From Peptoniphilus_E sp964345555 (GTDB lineage Bacteria; Bacillota; Clostridia; Tissierellales; Peptoniphilaceae): DNA of 10,685 nt. Location: contig CAYFRD010000042.1 in assembly GCA_964345555.1 (NCBI GenBank), positions 1 to 10,685 of the forward strand, in the 5' to 3' direction. The notes beneath the pieces were generated by a model. The model had not been told where the DNA came from, did no database searches, and worked only from the letters and a program-made list of their open reading frames with translations. How positions within the stretch are numbered: the first letter of the stretch is position 1; each line of letters opens with the position of its first letter. Of this stretch, positions 1 to 7,218 are shown piece after piece. The position numbers and the translations under genes are program-made.

Positions 1-23
1 ATTGGTAACCTTATGGCTTTTTT
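1..23 (+). terminator. Possible 3' half of a terminator of an upstream gene
   Basis: The window opens with CCTTATGGC (9-17) followed by six T (18-23), which resembles the descending arm and U-tract of a Rho-independent terminator. The ascending arm would lie outside the window, so the hairpin cannot be confirmed. It would fit a plus-strand gene ending just before base 1. Confidence 0.25.
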
Positions 24-115
24 ACTTTTACACAATTATATGGACTTTATCAAAACTTAGTAGTTTAACTTTATTTTATGGTTATAATTGCACAAAATAT
101 AGCGAACTTTATATT

Positions 116-143
116 TTTACATATTTTAAAAGTATTTTATATT
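116..143 (+). promoter_or_regulatory. Probable sigma-A promoter of the apbE operon
   Basis: TTTACA (116-121) and TATATT (138-143) are separated by 16 bases, each one mismatch from the vegetative consensus. This predicts a start near 150 and a short leader before the ribosome site AAAGGTGA (157-164) and the ATG at 169. A second consensus-like TATAAT lies at 83-88, but no convincing -35 is seen at the right distance from it. Both calls come from inspection only. Confidence 0.45.
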
Positions 144-168
144 TGTTAATATATATAAAGGTGATTTA

Positions 169-1218
169 ATGAAGAAATTTTTATCTTTGATGCTTATCCT
201 TATTTTTTCAGCGGGGTGTTCTGCAAAGACCGAGCAGTTGGAAAAATATGAGATTTCACTATTTGACGCTTTTGATACATATACGGTCTTTGCAGTGTAC
301 GAAGACAGCGAGGAAAGAGCAAAGGAGCATCTCGACAAAATAAAGGATAAGTATGAATACTACCATAGAATATTTGACGGATTTAATACTTATGACGGTC
401 TGAATAATTTAAAGACCGTAAATGACAATGCGGGGATAAAAAGTGTAGTTGTAGATGAAGATCTTTATGACTTAATAGATTCCACAATGGCATTAAGCAA
501 GAGGACGGATAAGTTAAATATAGCCATAGGGCCTGTGACTGCTCTCTGGTCTTCTTATAGAGATTTATACAACGAGGGCAAATCGTCTGAAGAGGTAAAA
601 GCCATAATGGGAAATGAAATTCCATCGGAAGAGGAGCTGGCATCTCTTAGGCAATTGACAAACCAAGATGATATTATATTAAATAAAGAAGATGGGTCCA
701 TATTTTTGAAAAAAGAGGGAATGAAGCTTGATTTAGGTGCTGTTGCTAAAGGCTATGCCACAGAACGGGTTGCGGAGTTTGCAAGAGATGAGTTGGGCGT
801 TGAGTCCATGGTCATATCTGCGGGAGGAAATGTCAGATTTGTGGGCAAACCGCCAGGAAGGGAAAAATATAAGGTGGCAATTGATCACCCTGATGAAACG
901 CAGGATTACCTGGCTGTTTTAGAAGTTTCGGATACATCTGTTGTGACCAGTGGCGACTATCAGAGATTTTTCATGTACAATGGAAAGAGATACTCTCACA
1001 TAATTGATCCGAGGACTTTGAAACCTTCTGATAATTACAGATCTATGTCCGTCATTACAGAAGATTCTTTTATGGCTGATTTTTTATCTACGGTATTGTA
1101 CTTGACCCCGGAAGAGGAGATTGAGAACTTAAGAAATGAGTTTGAGGTTGGAGTTCTATGGATGAAGAATGATGAAGTTGATGAAACGGATGATGTGAGA
1201 GAGTTAATGGAGGACTAA
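169..1218 (+). CDS. apbE: FAD:protein FMN transferase, ApbE-family lipoprotein
   Basis: ApbE enzymes use FAD to attach FMN covalently to a Thr/Ser of extracytoplasmic flavoproteins, such as Rnf/Nqr subunits and FMN-binding-domain proteins. The 349-residue length is normal. Residues 1-17 form a lipoprotein signal (KK, hydrophobic core, then SAGC with the lipidated Cys at 17), so the mature enzyme should sit on the outer face of the membrane. Family motifs are in order: FDAFDT (32-37), IGPVTALW (120-127), LDLGAVAKGYATER (187-200), SAGGN (217-221), SGDYQRFF (261-268), HIIDPRT (277-283) and ADFLSTVLYL (303-312), the last two regions holding metal and flavin ligands. The ATG is fixed by AAAGGTGA at 157-164 and by the signal peptide beginning there. 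It is the first gene of a four-gene operon, with the next ATG directly abutting its stop. No obvious flavoprotein substrate is encoded in the window, so its target is unknown. Confidence 0.93.
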   Translation: MKKFLSLMLILIFSAGCSAKTEQLEKYEISLFDAFDTYTVFAVYEDSEERAKEHLDKIKDKYEYYHRIFDGFNTYDGLNNLKTVNDNAGIKSVVVDEDLYDLIDSTMALSKRTDKLNIAIGPVTALWSSYRDLYNEGKSSEEVKAIMGNEIPSEEELASLRQLTNQDDIILNKEDGSIFLKKEGMKLDLGAVAKGYATERVAEFARDELGVESMVISAGGNVRFVGKPPGREKYKVAIDHPDETQDYLAVLEVSDTSVVTSGDYQRFFMYNGKRYSHIIDPRTLKPSDNYRSMSVITEDSFMADFLSTVLYLTPEEEIENLRNEFEVGVLWMKNDEVDETDDVRELMED

Positions 1219-1722
1219 ATGAGAAACAATGTAAGAGGATTGGTTTTTCATATTTTTATAACAATAATTTTATTTTTGTTCAATATATTGATAGGATTTA
1301 GCGATACCCTTTCGGGGTTTTTATATGGCAATATAATATTTAAAATTATACTGGCATTGATACCTATGATATTGTACTTTAACTTTTCAAAGGCAATGAA
1401 CAAGAGGGTTTCAAAAAAACTGGATTTTCTGACAGGGAATTTAATAATATTGATCGCATTGATTTTATTCGTACCCGCTTTTTTAATGGATGGAATAGAT
1501 ATGTTTAAAATGAATATTGCTGAAAGTCTGTGGAAGTTCCCTTTGGATTTATTTTTGATGCCGGGGTTGTTTTCCTTTCAGCTCTTGGGATTTGGGTATA
1601 ATATGGCGACTTTGGTGCTGTCAGCTGTGATACCCGGGTTGATCTACGGCATTTCCATAAGAAGATCCAGGGCGAAAATTCACAGGAGAAATAAAATAAT
1701 GGAGATTAAGCGTAGAAGATGA
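1219..1722 (+). CDS. Unrecognised five-helix integral membrane protein
   Basis: I do not recognise this 167-residue protein. Hydrophobic stretches at about residues 8-27, 37-57, 71-90, 105-126 and 129-147 suggest five membrane helices. The end is strongly basic (RRSRAK at 148-153, RRNK at 156-159, KRRR at 164-167), which by the positive-inside rule puts the C-terminus in the cytoplasm. No enzymatic motif is apparent. The ATG follows the apbE stop with no gap, and the ribosome site TGGAGGA (1208-1214) lies inside the end of apbE. The stop overlaps the nuclease start by four bases (ATGA, 1719-1722). This tight coupling suggests expression in fixed proportion with apbE and the nuclease, but the sequence gives no direct functional clue. 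A small-molecule carrier or envelope assembly factor are only possibilities. Confidence 0.8.
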   Translation: MRNNVRGLVFHIFITIILFLFNILIGFSDTLSGFLYGNIIFKIILALIPMILYFNFSKAMNKRVSKKLDFLTGNLIILIALILFVPAFLMDGIDMFKMNIAESLWKFPLDLFLMPGLFSFQLLGFGYNMATLVLSAVIPGLIYGISIRRSRAKIHRRNKIMEIKRRR

Positions 1723-2258
1723 AGAAAAATTTTTTGATAATTTTAGTGTTTGTTGTTGTTTATTTTGTATATTTTATTTATGGCGGACAATCTCATCAAG
1801 TTGAAGACTCCACCTTTGAATCGGCTATAATAACCAAAGTAGTCGATGGAGACACAGTATATTCTGACAAAGGAGAAAAGATAAGGATAATAGGTATCAA
1901 TGCTCCTGAAATAGACGATAAGGAACCTTTATCCGAGGAATCTCTGGATTTTGCGAAGAGATACTTGCTTAATAAGAAAGTTTACATTGAAAACGACGTG
2001 GAAGTTTTTGACCAATATGACAGGAAATTGGCATATATTTGGATAGACAAGCCGGAGGATTTAAGCTATGAAAATATCAAGAACTTAAATTATTCCGCTA
2101 TGAGTTTAAACAAAGGGTTATCAAGGACATATACCTTTGAACCGAATGTAAAATACAAAAGAGATTTCAAAAAAGCACAGAAAGAAGCTCGTGATTTGGA
2201 GATAGGAATGTGGAAAATATCCAAAGAGGGAACAACTAGAGGAAATGAATTGAGGTAA
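1719..2258 (+). CDS. Thermonuclease (SNase)-family protein, membrane-anchored or secreted
   Basis: This is a staphylococcal-nuclease-fold protein of 179 residues, a family that hydrolyses DNA and RNA phosphodiester bonds with Ca2+ outside the cell. Residues 1-21 (KK then a long hydrophobic run) form a signal or anchor. No clear AXA cleavage site or lipobox follows, so a single-pass anchor is likely. Catalytic residues can be matched to SNase: VDGDT (42-46) gives D43 and D45 (D19, D21); IRIIGINAPE (55-64) gives R56 (R35) and E64 (E43); DQYDRKLAYI (98-107) gives R102 (R87). The SNase Ca2+ ligand D40 is replaced here by N61, which may alter metal binding. The end of the barrel is followed by a helical tail with the typical EARDLEIGMWK (156-166). 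The gene overlaps its upstream neighbour by four bases. It could be a scavenging nuclease or an envelope-associated one; the fold assignment is firm and activity is inferred. Confidence 0.88.
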   Translation: MKKNFLIILVFVVVYFVYFIYGGQSHQVEDSTFESAIITKVVDGDTVYSDKGEKIRIIGINAPEIDDKEPLSEESLDFAKRYLLNKKVYIENDVEVFDQYDRKLAYIWIDKPEDLSYENIKNLNYSAMSLNKGLSRTYTFEPNVKYKRDFKKAQKEARDLEIGMWKISKEGTTRGNELR

Positions 2259-2261
2259 ATT

Positions 2262-2768
2262 ATGGAAGAAAAGAAACAATTATATGATGTCGTCATAGAA
2301 GCTCTTGAAAATATAGGAGTGAATATACAGGATTTAGTTGCAATAGTTTACGACCTTCAAAAGAAGTACAACGAAGATATAAGTATGAAGGATTGTGAGG
2401 AAAATTTGCTGAAAGTCTTGGAAAAAAGAGAAGTTATAAACACGGTGTTGACAGGTCTTGCCATAGACAAAATGGTTCAAGAGGGAAAATTTCCCGAACC
2501 TATCCAATCTGTCATCAAACGAGATGACGGACTATACGGAGTAGATGAAATACTTCCCTTGGGAATTGTAAATCTGTACGGAACCATAGGAATTACAAAT
2601 TTTGGATACTTGGACAAGAAAAAACCGGGCATAATAAATGAAATAGACAAGAGAAAAAAAGACGGATACCACGTCACAACCTTTACAGACGATATAATTG
2701 CAGCCATCATAGCTGCTTCGGCGGCGAGAATCGCCCATGGACAAAGGCTTGAAGAAGAAAATAACTAG
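2262..2768 (+). CDS. Phosphatidylglycerophosphatase A family protein (PgpA/YutG/LtrC-like)
   Basis: The 168-residue protein resembles the Firmicute YutG/LtrC branch of the PgpA family. PgpA enzymes dephosphorylate phosphatidylglycerol phosphate to phosphatidylglycerol at the inner face of the membrane. Recognisable blocks are KREVINTVLTGLAID (55-69), PEPIQSVI (78-85), DGLYGVDEILPLGIVNLYG (89-107), GYLDKKKPGII (115-125) and TFTDDIIAAIIAASAARIAH (140-159). The paired acidic residues (D95/E96, D143/D144) are probable metal ligands. The N-terminal 50 residues are an extra helical region, usual in this Gram-positive branch, and there is no strong membrane helix. The ATG lies three bases after the nuclease stop, with GAGG in 2252-2255 as the ribosome site. 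It is the last gene of the apbE operon and is followed by a terminator. In Bacillus the physiological PGP phosphatase is debated, so the exact substrate is inferred. Confidence 0.85.
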   Translation: MEEKKQLYDVVIEALENIGVNIQDLVAIVYDLQKKYNEDISMKDCEENLLKVLEKREVINTVLTGLAIDKMVQEGKFPEPIQSVIKRDDGLYGVDEILPLGIVNLYGTIGITNFGYLDKKKPGIINEIDKRKKDGYHVTTFTDDIIAAIIAASAARIAHGQRLEEENN

Positions 2769-2777
2769 GAAAATACA

Positions 2778-2810
2778 AAAACAGGTTCATTAATAAAGCG
2801 AACCTGTTTT
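2778..2810 (+). terminator. Rho-independent terminator of the apbE-pgpA operon
   Basis: AAAACAGGTTC (2778-2788) pairs perfectly with GAACCTGTTTT (2800-2810) around an 11-base loop. The T-run of the descending arm supplies the U-tract. It starts ten bases after the stop of the PgpA-like gene and precedes a new promoter, which separates the two operons. Confidence 0.85.
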
Positions 2811-2836
2811 ATTATGAGAAAATTTATGCGTGGTAA

Positions 2837-2845
2837 TGATATAAT
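2837..2845 (+). promoter_or_regulatory. Extended -10 promoter of the trmN6-rsmI-nurA-herA operon
   Basis: TGATATAAT (2837-2845) is a perfect extended -10 element (TGn plus TATAAT). No good -35 lies 16-18 bases upstream, which extended -10 promoters tolerate. The expected start, six or seven bases after the -10, falls at 2851-2852, and the ATG of the next gene is at 2852. No ribosome site fits between them, so the first cistron is probably translated from a leaderless or nearly leaderless mRNA. Confidence 0.7.
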
Positions 2846-2851
2846 AGAACT

Positions 2852-3544
2852 ATGATTAAACTTGATTATGTACCTGCGACGAACTATAAAATTTATCAAG
2901 ATGATTTGAATTTTAAATATACTACAGATTCATTGATCCTGTCATCCTTTGCAAAACCTGGAGGAGTATGTGTTGACTTGGGTTGCGGAAGCGGAATTTT
3001 ATCTCTGCGGTTAATAGATAAATCGGCAAAATTCATAAATGTCGATGCAAATAAAGAAGCTATTTCGCTACTGGACAGATCTGTGCAAGTAAATGGACTT
3101 GAAGATAAAATAAAAAATTACATATGCGACATAGGTTCCATAGATGAGATTATCGCCAGAAATTCCGCGGATACGGTTTTGACCAACCCACCTTATTACA
3201 ATGACGGATTAAGAGTTAAAAGTGAGAGTCTGGATAAAGCGAGATATAGCGAGAATTTTGAATTATTTGTAGAAGCGGCAAGCTATGCTCTAAAGGACCT
3301 GGGCAAATTCTACATGGTTATATCTGCAGGCAGGATGATCGATGCTTTGGAGATATTAGTATCGAAGAGAATTGAACCGAAGCGGATAAGATTTGTCAAG
3401 AAAAATGCTATTTCAAGACCCAAGCTCATGCTCATAGAAGGTGTAAAGTATGCAAAGAGGGGATTTTTCTTTGAAAGTGATTTTTTCCTTACGGAGGGTG
3501 AGGGAATAAGTGAAGATTTAAGAGAGGTTTACAGGAGAGTATGA
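2852..3544 (+). CDS. TrmN6/YabB-like tRNA1(Val) (adenine37-N6)-methyltransferase
   Basis: This is a SAM-dependent Rossmann-fold methyltransferase of 230 residues, close to the family length. SAM motif I is VDLGCGSG (41-48), the acidic ribose-binding position is NVDAN (63-67), and the N6-adenine motif NPPYY is at 112-116. The N-terminal block NYKIYQDDLNFKYTTDSLIL (11-30) matches the YabB/TrmN pattern, in which a short beta-rich lead precedes a conserved Asp. The family methylates N6 of A37 in tRNA1(Val) in E. coli; the Bacillus homologue yabB lies next to the rsmI gene, as here, so the tRNA role is likely but the exact tRNA is not certain. The start is forced: the frame is closed by TGA at 2837-2839 and no other start codon lies nearby. 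There is no ribosome site before the ATG (see promoter). The stop overlaps the rsmI start by four bases (ATGA). Confidence 0.87.
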   Translation: MIKLDYVPATNYKIYQDDLNFKYTTDSLILSSFAKPGGVCVDLGCGSGILSLRLIDKSAKFINVDANKEAISLLDRSVQVNGLEDKIKNYICDIGSIDEIIARNSADTVLTNPPYYNDGLRVKSESLDKARYSENFELFVEAASYALKDLGKFYMVISAGRMIDALEILVSKRIEPKRIRFVKKNAISRPKLMLIEGVKYAKRGFFFESDFFLTEGEGISEDLREVYRRV

Positions 3545-4344
3545 TATATTTTTGTGCGACACCCATAGGAAATCTAAAGGACATAGGGATTAGAACAATT
3601 GAAATATTAAGGCAAGTGGACTTGATAGCTTGTGAGGACACAAGAGTCAGCGTTAAATTGTTAAATGAATACGGAATTAAGAAAAAACTCATATCCTATC
3701 ATAAATTCAACGAAAGGGCAAAATCAGACGATATAATAAAACTTGCATCGGATAATGACATAGCCATAATAACAGATGCAGGACTTCCGGGGATAAGCGA
3801 TCCGGGAAGCGTGCTGATCAAGAGGTTAATAGAAGAAGATATAGAATTCAGAGTGATTCCCGGAGCAAATGCCGCATTGACTGCCATTGTATTATCAGGA
3901 TTGAGTACAGATCACTTTTTATTCTATGGATTTTTGGACTCCAAGAGTTCCCACAGAAAAAAAGAACTGGAGCAGCTTAAATCCTTTAAATACACGATTA
4001 TATTCTATGAATCACCTTACAGAATCGAGGAAACCCTTGCGGATATGTTTGAAATACTAGGGGATAGAAACATATCAATAAGCAGGGAATTGACAAAACT
4101 CTATGAAGAAACCATCAGAGGTAAATTAAGTGAAATGATGGACACCGAGATCACTCTAAAGGGAGAATTTGCAATTGTGGTTGAAGGCTCAAAGAATGAG
4201 GAAGTTCTTGACTTGGAAAAACTTTTAAAGGATAAGATCAATTCCGGCATGAGCAAATCTAAGGCTGTAAAAGAACTTGCAAAGGAACACGGAATATCCA
4301 AGAACGAACTCTATAAGTTGAGCTTAGAGGTAAAAGATGAATAA
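3541..4344 (+). CDS. rsmI: 16S rRNA (cytidine1402-2'-O)-methyltransferase RsmI
   Basis: RsmI methylates the 2'-O of C1402 in the decoding centre of 16S rRNA using SAM, within the tetrapyrrole-methylase superfamily. The 267-residue protein has the full motif series: ATPIGNL (6-12), CEDTR (31-35), ITDAGLPGISDPG (77-89), VIPGANAA (105-112), FYESPYR (155-161), SRELTKLYEE (181-190) and KGEFAIVVEG (207-216). Residues about 237-262 form the C-terminal helix-turn-helix typical of RsmI. The start is confirmed by the N-terminal motif beginning almost at residue 1. The nearest purine-rich site, AGGAGA (3533-3538), is only two bases from the ATG, so translational coupling from the overlapping upstream stop is probably important. 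In Bacillus a small GIY-YIG gene (yazA) separates the homologues of this pair; it is absent here. Confidence 0.96.
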   Translation: MIYFCATPIGNLKDIGIRTIEILRQVDLIACEDTRVSVKLLNEYGIKKKLISYHKFNERAKSDDIIKLASDNDIAIITDAGLPGISDPGSVLIKRLIEEDIEFRVIPGANAALTAIVLSGLSTDHFLFYGFLDSKSSHRKKELEQLKSFKYTIIFYESPYRIEETLADMFEILGDRNISISRELTKLYEETIRGKLSEMMDTEITLKGEFAIVVEGSKNEEVLDLEKLLKDKINSGMSKSKAVKELAKEHGISKNELYKLSLEVKDE

Positions 4345-5284
4345 CATACAGGAAATGGAAAGAGAAATAAAAAATCTCAATGACGGTTTAAAGAATAAAT
4401 ATAATGATTTTTTCACTATGGATAAAACGGAATTTAAAAGCGAAGTTCTTCAAAAAATAGGAAAGAACTACAAGCTCAAAAAACTGGAGAAAAATTCCTT
4501 GAAAAAGTTCGGTCTTGTGGTGGGAGTTGACGGTTCTGTCAACAAGGTTGGCGGAGATTTCCCTCACTATGTGGAGGTCTATCAGGCTCTTGCAAAACCC
4601 ACAAAGGGACAGGATTTATACGAAAATGAAATATATACACCTCTAATGGGGAAAATTGGGGAAGAAATCGGGGAGCAGAGCAAAAGAGAGAAGCTTTTAG
4701 CACAAATTGAACTTCAAGCTGCTATCGACTCCATAGATTTTCACAGACCGGATATGCTGATGATGGATGGTGGACTTATCAGGTACAAAATAAATGACAG
4801 AGACAGATATATGGAACTTATAGAAAAATGTGAAGACAGTAACATAATCCTGATAGGAGTTTTAAAAGAGTTAAAAACCAATGTAATATCAAGAGCATTG
4901 GAATATGAAAATTCAATTTTTGACAGAGAACTTCTCTACGGAAAATTGGAAATAGGAGATTTTATAGAAATTTACGACGAATTTAACAAAAAATCCGGAG
5001 AAAATGAAGGGGAATTGACTTCGGGATTTTTGAGAACTTCAAATTCCGCCATGGCGATAGGCATAGACATATTGCAATCTCAAAGACAGCATTTAAAGGA
5101 CGTCGCTGAACTTGTATATACACTCACACCATACAACTCACGAGGGGTACCGCTATGGCTTGATATAGTGGATAAAGAAGTCAAGATTACCGATGTGCTT
5201 ATAAAATCTATGTTGGAAGAATACTTGGACAGAGATATTTATGAGAGATTTTTTATAACGGAAAGAGATAGGAGAGGTATATGA
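4337..5284 (+). CDS. nurA: NurA-domain DNA repair nuclease
   Basis: NurA is a Mn2+-dependent single- and double-strand DNA nuclease (5'-3' exonuclease and ssDNA endonuclease in archaea) that works on the HerA hexamer during DNA end resection. The 315-residue protein shows a coiled, charged N-terminus (1-55) and then the RNase H-like core: VVGVDGS (61-67) with the catalytic Asp 65, a helix carrying E125 (REKLLAQIELQAAID, 117-131), MMDGGL (142-147) with Asp 144, LIGVLKEL (172-179), and the late block TPYNSRGVPLWLDIVDK (264-280). Assignment of individual metal ligands is by analogy. The ATG is supported by AGAGG at 4326-4330 and overlaps the end of rsmI by eight bases. The stop overlaps the herA start by four bases. 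The pairing with HerA strongly supports the call. Confidence 0.88.
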   Translation: MNNIQEMEREIKNLNDGLKNKYNDFFTMDKTEFKSEVLQKIGKNYKLKKLEKNSLKKFGLVVGVDGSVNKVGGDFPHYVEVYQALAKPTKGQDLYENEIYTPLMGKIGEEIGEQSKREKLLAQIELQAAIDSIDFHRPDMLMMDGGLIRYKINDRDRYMELIEKCEDSNIILIGVLKELKTNVISRALEYENSIFDRELLYGKLEIGDFIEIYDEFNKKSGENEGELTSGFLRTSNSAMAIGIDILQSQRQHLKDVAELVYTLTPYNSRGVPLWLDIVDKEVKITDVLIKSMLEEYLDRDIYERFFITERDRRGI

Positions 5285-7137
5285 AAGTAGTGGGCATAAC
5301 CACCGGTCAAGAAGTATATATAGGTTCAAGAGAAAGAAACTTCAGAATGAACGAGTTTTTAATAGTGGAAGATGAAGTGCAAGGAGATTTACTTGGAGAA
5401 ATTGTAGAAGCAAAAACCTTTAACAGATTCATACCTCTAAATATCGGGGGAGATTTCGTAGACTCATCAGTTTTGGAATCTTTAAGAGCAATGGGATACG
5501 ACGTAAGTGAAGAAACTATCTATATAGGCAAGCTTAGATTTTTAAAGGAAGCCCAATACCCCATACTCACAGGTAGTGATGTCAGAATTCCCAAATTTGA
5601 AGAAATTCAAAAAATAATAGCACCCACAAAACCCGAAGAGGGATTGCTACTGGGTATAATAAGAAATTCCGACGCTTTGACAGGAGACATGGATGCAGAA
5701 TACAAAGACCTCATGGATATATACGAAGAAGACAAATACGAAGAACAAAAAGATGTCCCCTTTATATTTGATTTCAAATCCATGCACGAATATCCTCACA
5801 TAGGGATCTTCGGAGGATCCGGCTCGGGAAAAAGTTTCGGACTTAGAGTAATGTTGGAAGAGCTTATGAAGAAAAACATACCTACTGTTGTTTTGGATCC
5901 TCATTATGAAATGAGTTTCAAACTTAACTCGGATTCCAAGTATGCACAGGATTACAGCCATGTGTACGAAGAATATCAAATAGGCACAGATGTTGGAATA
6001 AAATTTGAAGATCTGTCAAGAGATGATATAACCAAACTTTTAAACACATCATCTCATCTCACAGAACCAATGGTCAATGTAGTGAGCACATTATTTGTAA
6101 AAGGATCGAACTATTATTCATTCTTTCAAAAACTCAACAATCTCTTAGCGGCACAAGATGCAGGCGGGTTGGATAAAATAGAAGAAAAAATATTTTATGC
6201 AGAAGATGAAATGCAAAAAAAAGAATGGGAAGACAGAAAAAGACTTTATGAAAAATATGACAAGTCTTGTCCGAGCGCCTCTGTAAGAGGTGTGTTATGG
6301 AGACTTGCAAGACTTTTTAACGAGGGAATTTTCAACAAGGACATAACTCCCATAATAGATAGTTTGAAATCTGGAAAGTTGATTGTAATTCAAGGGTCAA
6401 CAAGGATGATACAGGTTTTTTCCACCTATCTTTTAAATAAGCTTTACATGAGCAGAAGAGATTACAGGGAATCCAAATTCACAAAAAATGTGGAAGAAGA
6501 TTTTTTTCCACCTTTTATAATAGTAACAGACGAAGCACACAACTTTGCACCTAAAGGATTTGAAACTCCGTCTAAGTCAATAATAAGAGAAATAGCACAG
6601 GAAGGAAGAAAGTACGGAGTATTTCTCATACTTGCCACACAAAGGCCCACACTCTTGGACGAAACCACGACAGCACAGTTAAACAGTAAATTCATATTCA
6701 GAACGGTGAGGGCATCGGATATCGACACAATTAAAGAAGAAACGGACATAAGTATTGATGAATCCAAGAGATTGCCTTATCTGACCACGGGAGATGTATT
6801 TATTTCTTCGGCGAAACTGGGTAGAACGTCTTATGTGCGAATAAGAGCTGCACATACTAAATCTCCACACAAGGAAAACCCCTTTGATGAACTGAGAAGC
6901 ATTTCCAATAAAGAAAACAAAGAGTTTCTAGAATATATAAAGGAGTACTTGCCCATATATCCAAGCTTGAATTCCCTGGATATAATCAAAGAGATAAATG
7001 CAAAATTTTTTAAAAACTACAGCTTCGACCAATTTAATCTAAAACTGCAAGAATTGGAAAAGGCGGGATTTATAGTTAAAGACAGCGAAAATTTCTTAGG
7101 AGAGAGATATATTTTAGCAGAAGAGGAAAAAAAATAA
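5281..7137 (+). CDS. herA: HerA-family DNA-translocating ATPase
   Basis: HerA is a hexameric FtsK-like ATPase that pumps DNA and stimulates its partner NurA. In this 618-residue protein the N-terminus (about 1-110) fits a HAS-barrel (IGSRERNFRMNEFLIVED, 14-31). The ATPase core has Walker A GGSGSGKS (178-185), the strand and loop VVLDPHYE (203-210), Walker B IIVTDEAHNFAP (413-424), a candidate arginine finger in EGRKYG (441-446), sensor ATQRP (452-456) and the late TTGDVFISS (502-510). An acidic insert lies at about 138-158. Residues about 545-612 are a C-terminal extension with an amphipathic winged-helix look (FDQFNLKLQELEKAGFIV at 582-599), which may bind DNA. The ATG overlaps the nurA stop; GGAGAGG (5271-5277) is the ribosome site. 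It is the last gene of the operon, and no strong terminator follows before the next promoter. All catalytic motifs are intact, so it should be active. Confidence 0.9.
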   Translation: MKVVGITTGQEVYIGSRERNFRMNEFLIVEDEVQGDLLGEIVEAKTFNRFIPLNIGGDFVDSSVLESLRAMGYDVSEETIYIGKLRFLKEAQYPILTGSDVRIPKFEEIQKIIAPTKPEEGLLLGIIRNSDALTGDMDAEYKDLMDIYEEDKYEEQKDVPFIFDFKSMHEYPHIGIFGGSGSGKSFGLRVMLEELMKKNIPTVVLDPHYEMSFKLNSDSKYAQDYSHVYEEYQIGTDVGIKFEDLSRDDITKLLNTSSHLTEPMVNVVSTLFVKGSNYYSFFQKLNNLLAAQDAGGLDKIEEKIFYAEDEMQKKEWEDRKRLYEKYDKSCPSASVRGVLWRLARLFNEGIFNKDITPIIDSLKSGKLIVIQGSTRMIQVFSTYLLNKLYMSRRDYRESKFTKNVEEDFFPPFIIVTDEAHNFAPKGFETPSKSIIREIAQEGRKYGVFLILATQRPTLLDETTTAQLNSKFIFRTVRASDIDTIKEETDISIDESKRLPYLTTGDVFISSAKLGRTSYVRIRAAHTKSPHKENPFDELRSISNKENKEFLEYIKEYLPIYPSLNSLDIIKEINAKFFKNYSFDQFNLKLQELEKAGFIVKDSENFLGERYILAEEEKK

Positions 7138-7167
7138 ATAATTTATGGTAAAAAATGATATTTATAG

Positions 7168-7173
7168 TATAAT
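7168..7173 (+). promoter_or_regulatory. -10 element of the nhaC-family gene promoter
   Basis: A consensus TATAAT lies in the gap between herA and the antiporter gene, within an A/T-rich stretch. The -35 is poor: the best near-match is TTATGG at 7143-7148, with a long 19-base spacer. The predicted transcript start is near 7180. Confidence 0.5.
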
Positions 7174-7182
7174 ATAAAAAAG

Positions 7183-7196
7183 TTGCCATAAGGCAA
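7183..7196 (+). promoter_or_regulatory. Small inverted repeat at the 5' end of the nhaC leader
   Basis: TTGCC (7183-7187) and GGCAA (7192-7196) flank an ATAA loop, immediately downstream of the predicted transcript start. It may be an operator, an mRNA-stabilising 5' hairpin or a weak terminator for herA readthrough. It is only five base pairs long and has no following T-run, so a terminator role is doubtful. Confidence 0.3.
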
Positions 7197-7218
7197 AATT
7201 TAAAACAAAGGTGATATT

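Noticed and set aside
5647..5979. Minus-strand 110-residue open frame inside herA
   Set aside because: It is opposite the Walker A region of an intact HerA gene, with no independent support.
7185..7193. The nonamer GCCATAAGG, also present inverted at 9-17, as a dispersed repeat
   Set aside because: A nine-base match in a 10.7-kb AT-rich window, with different contexts on the two sides, is too short to support a repeat family.
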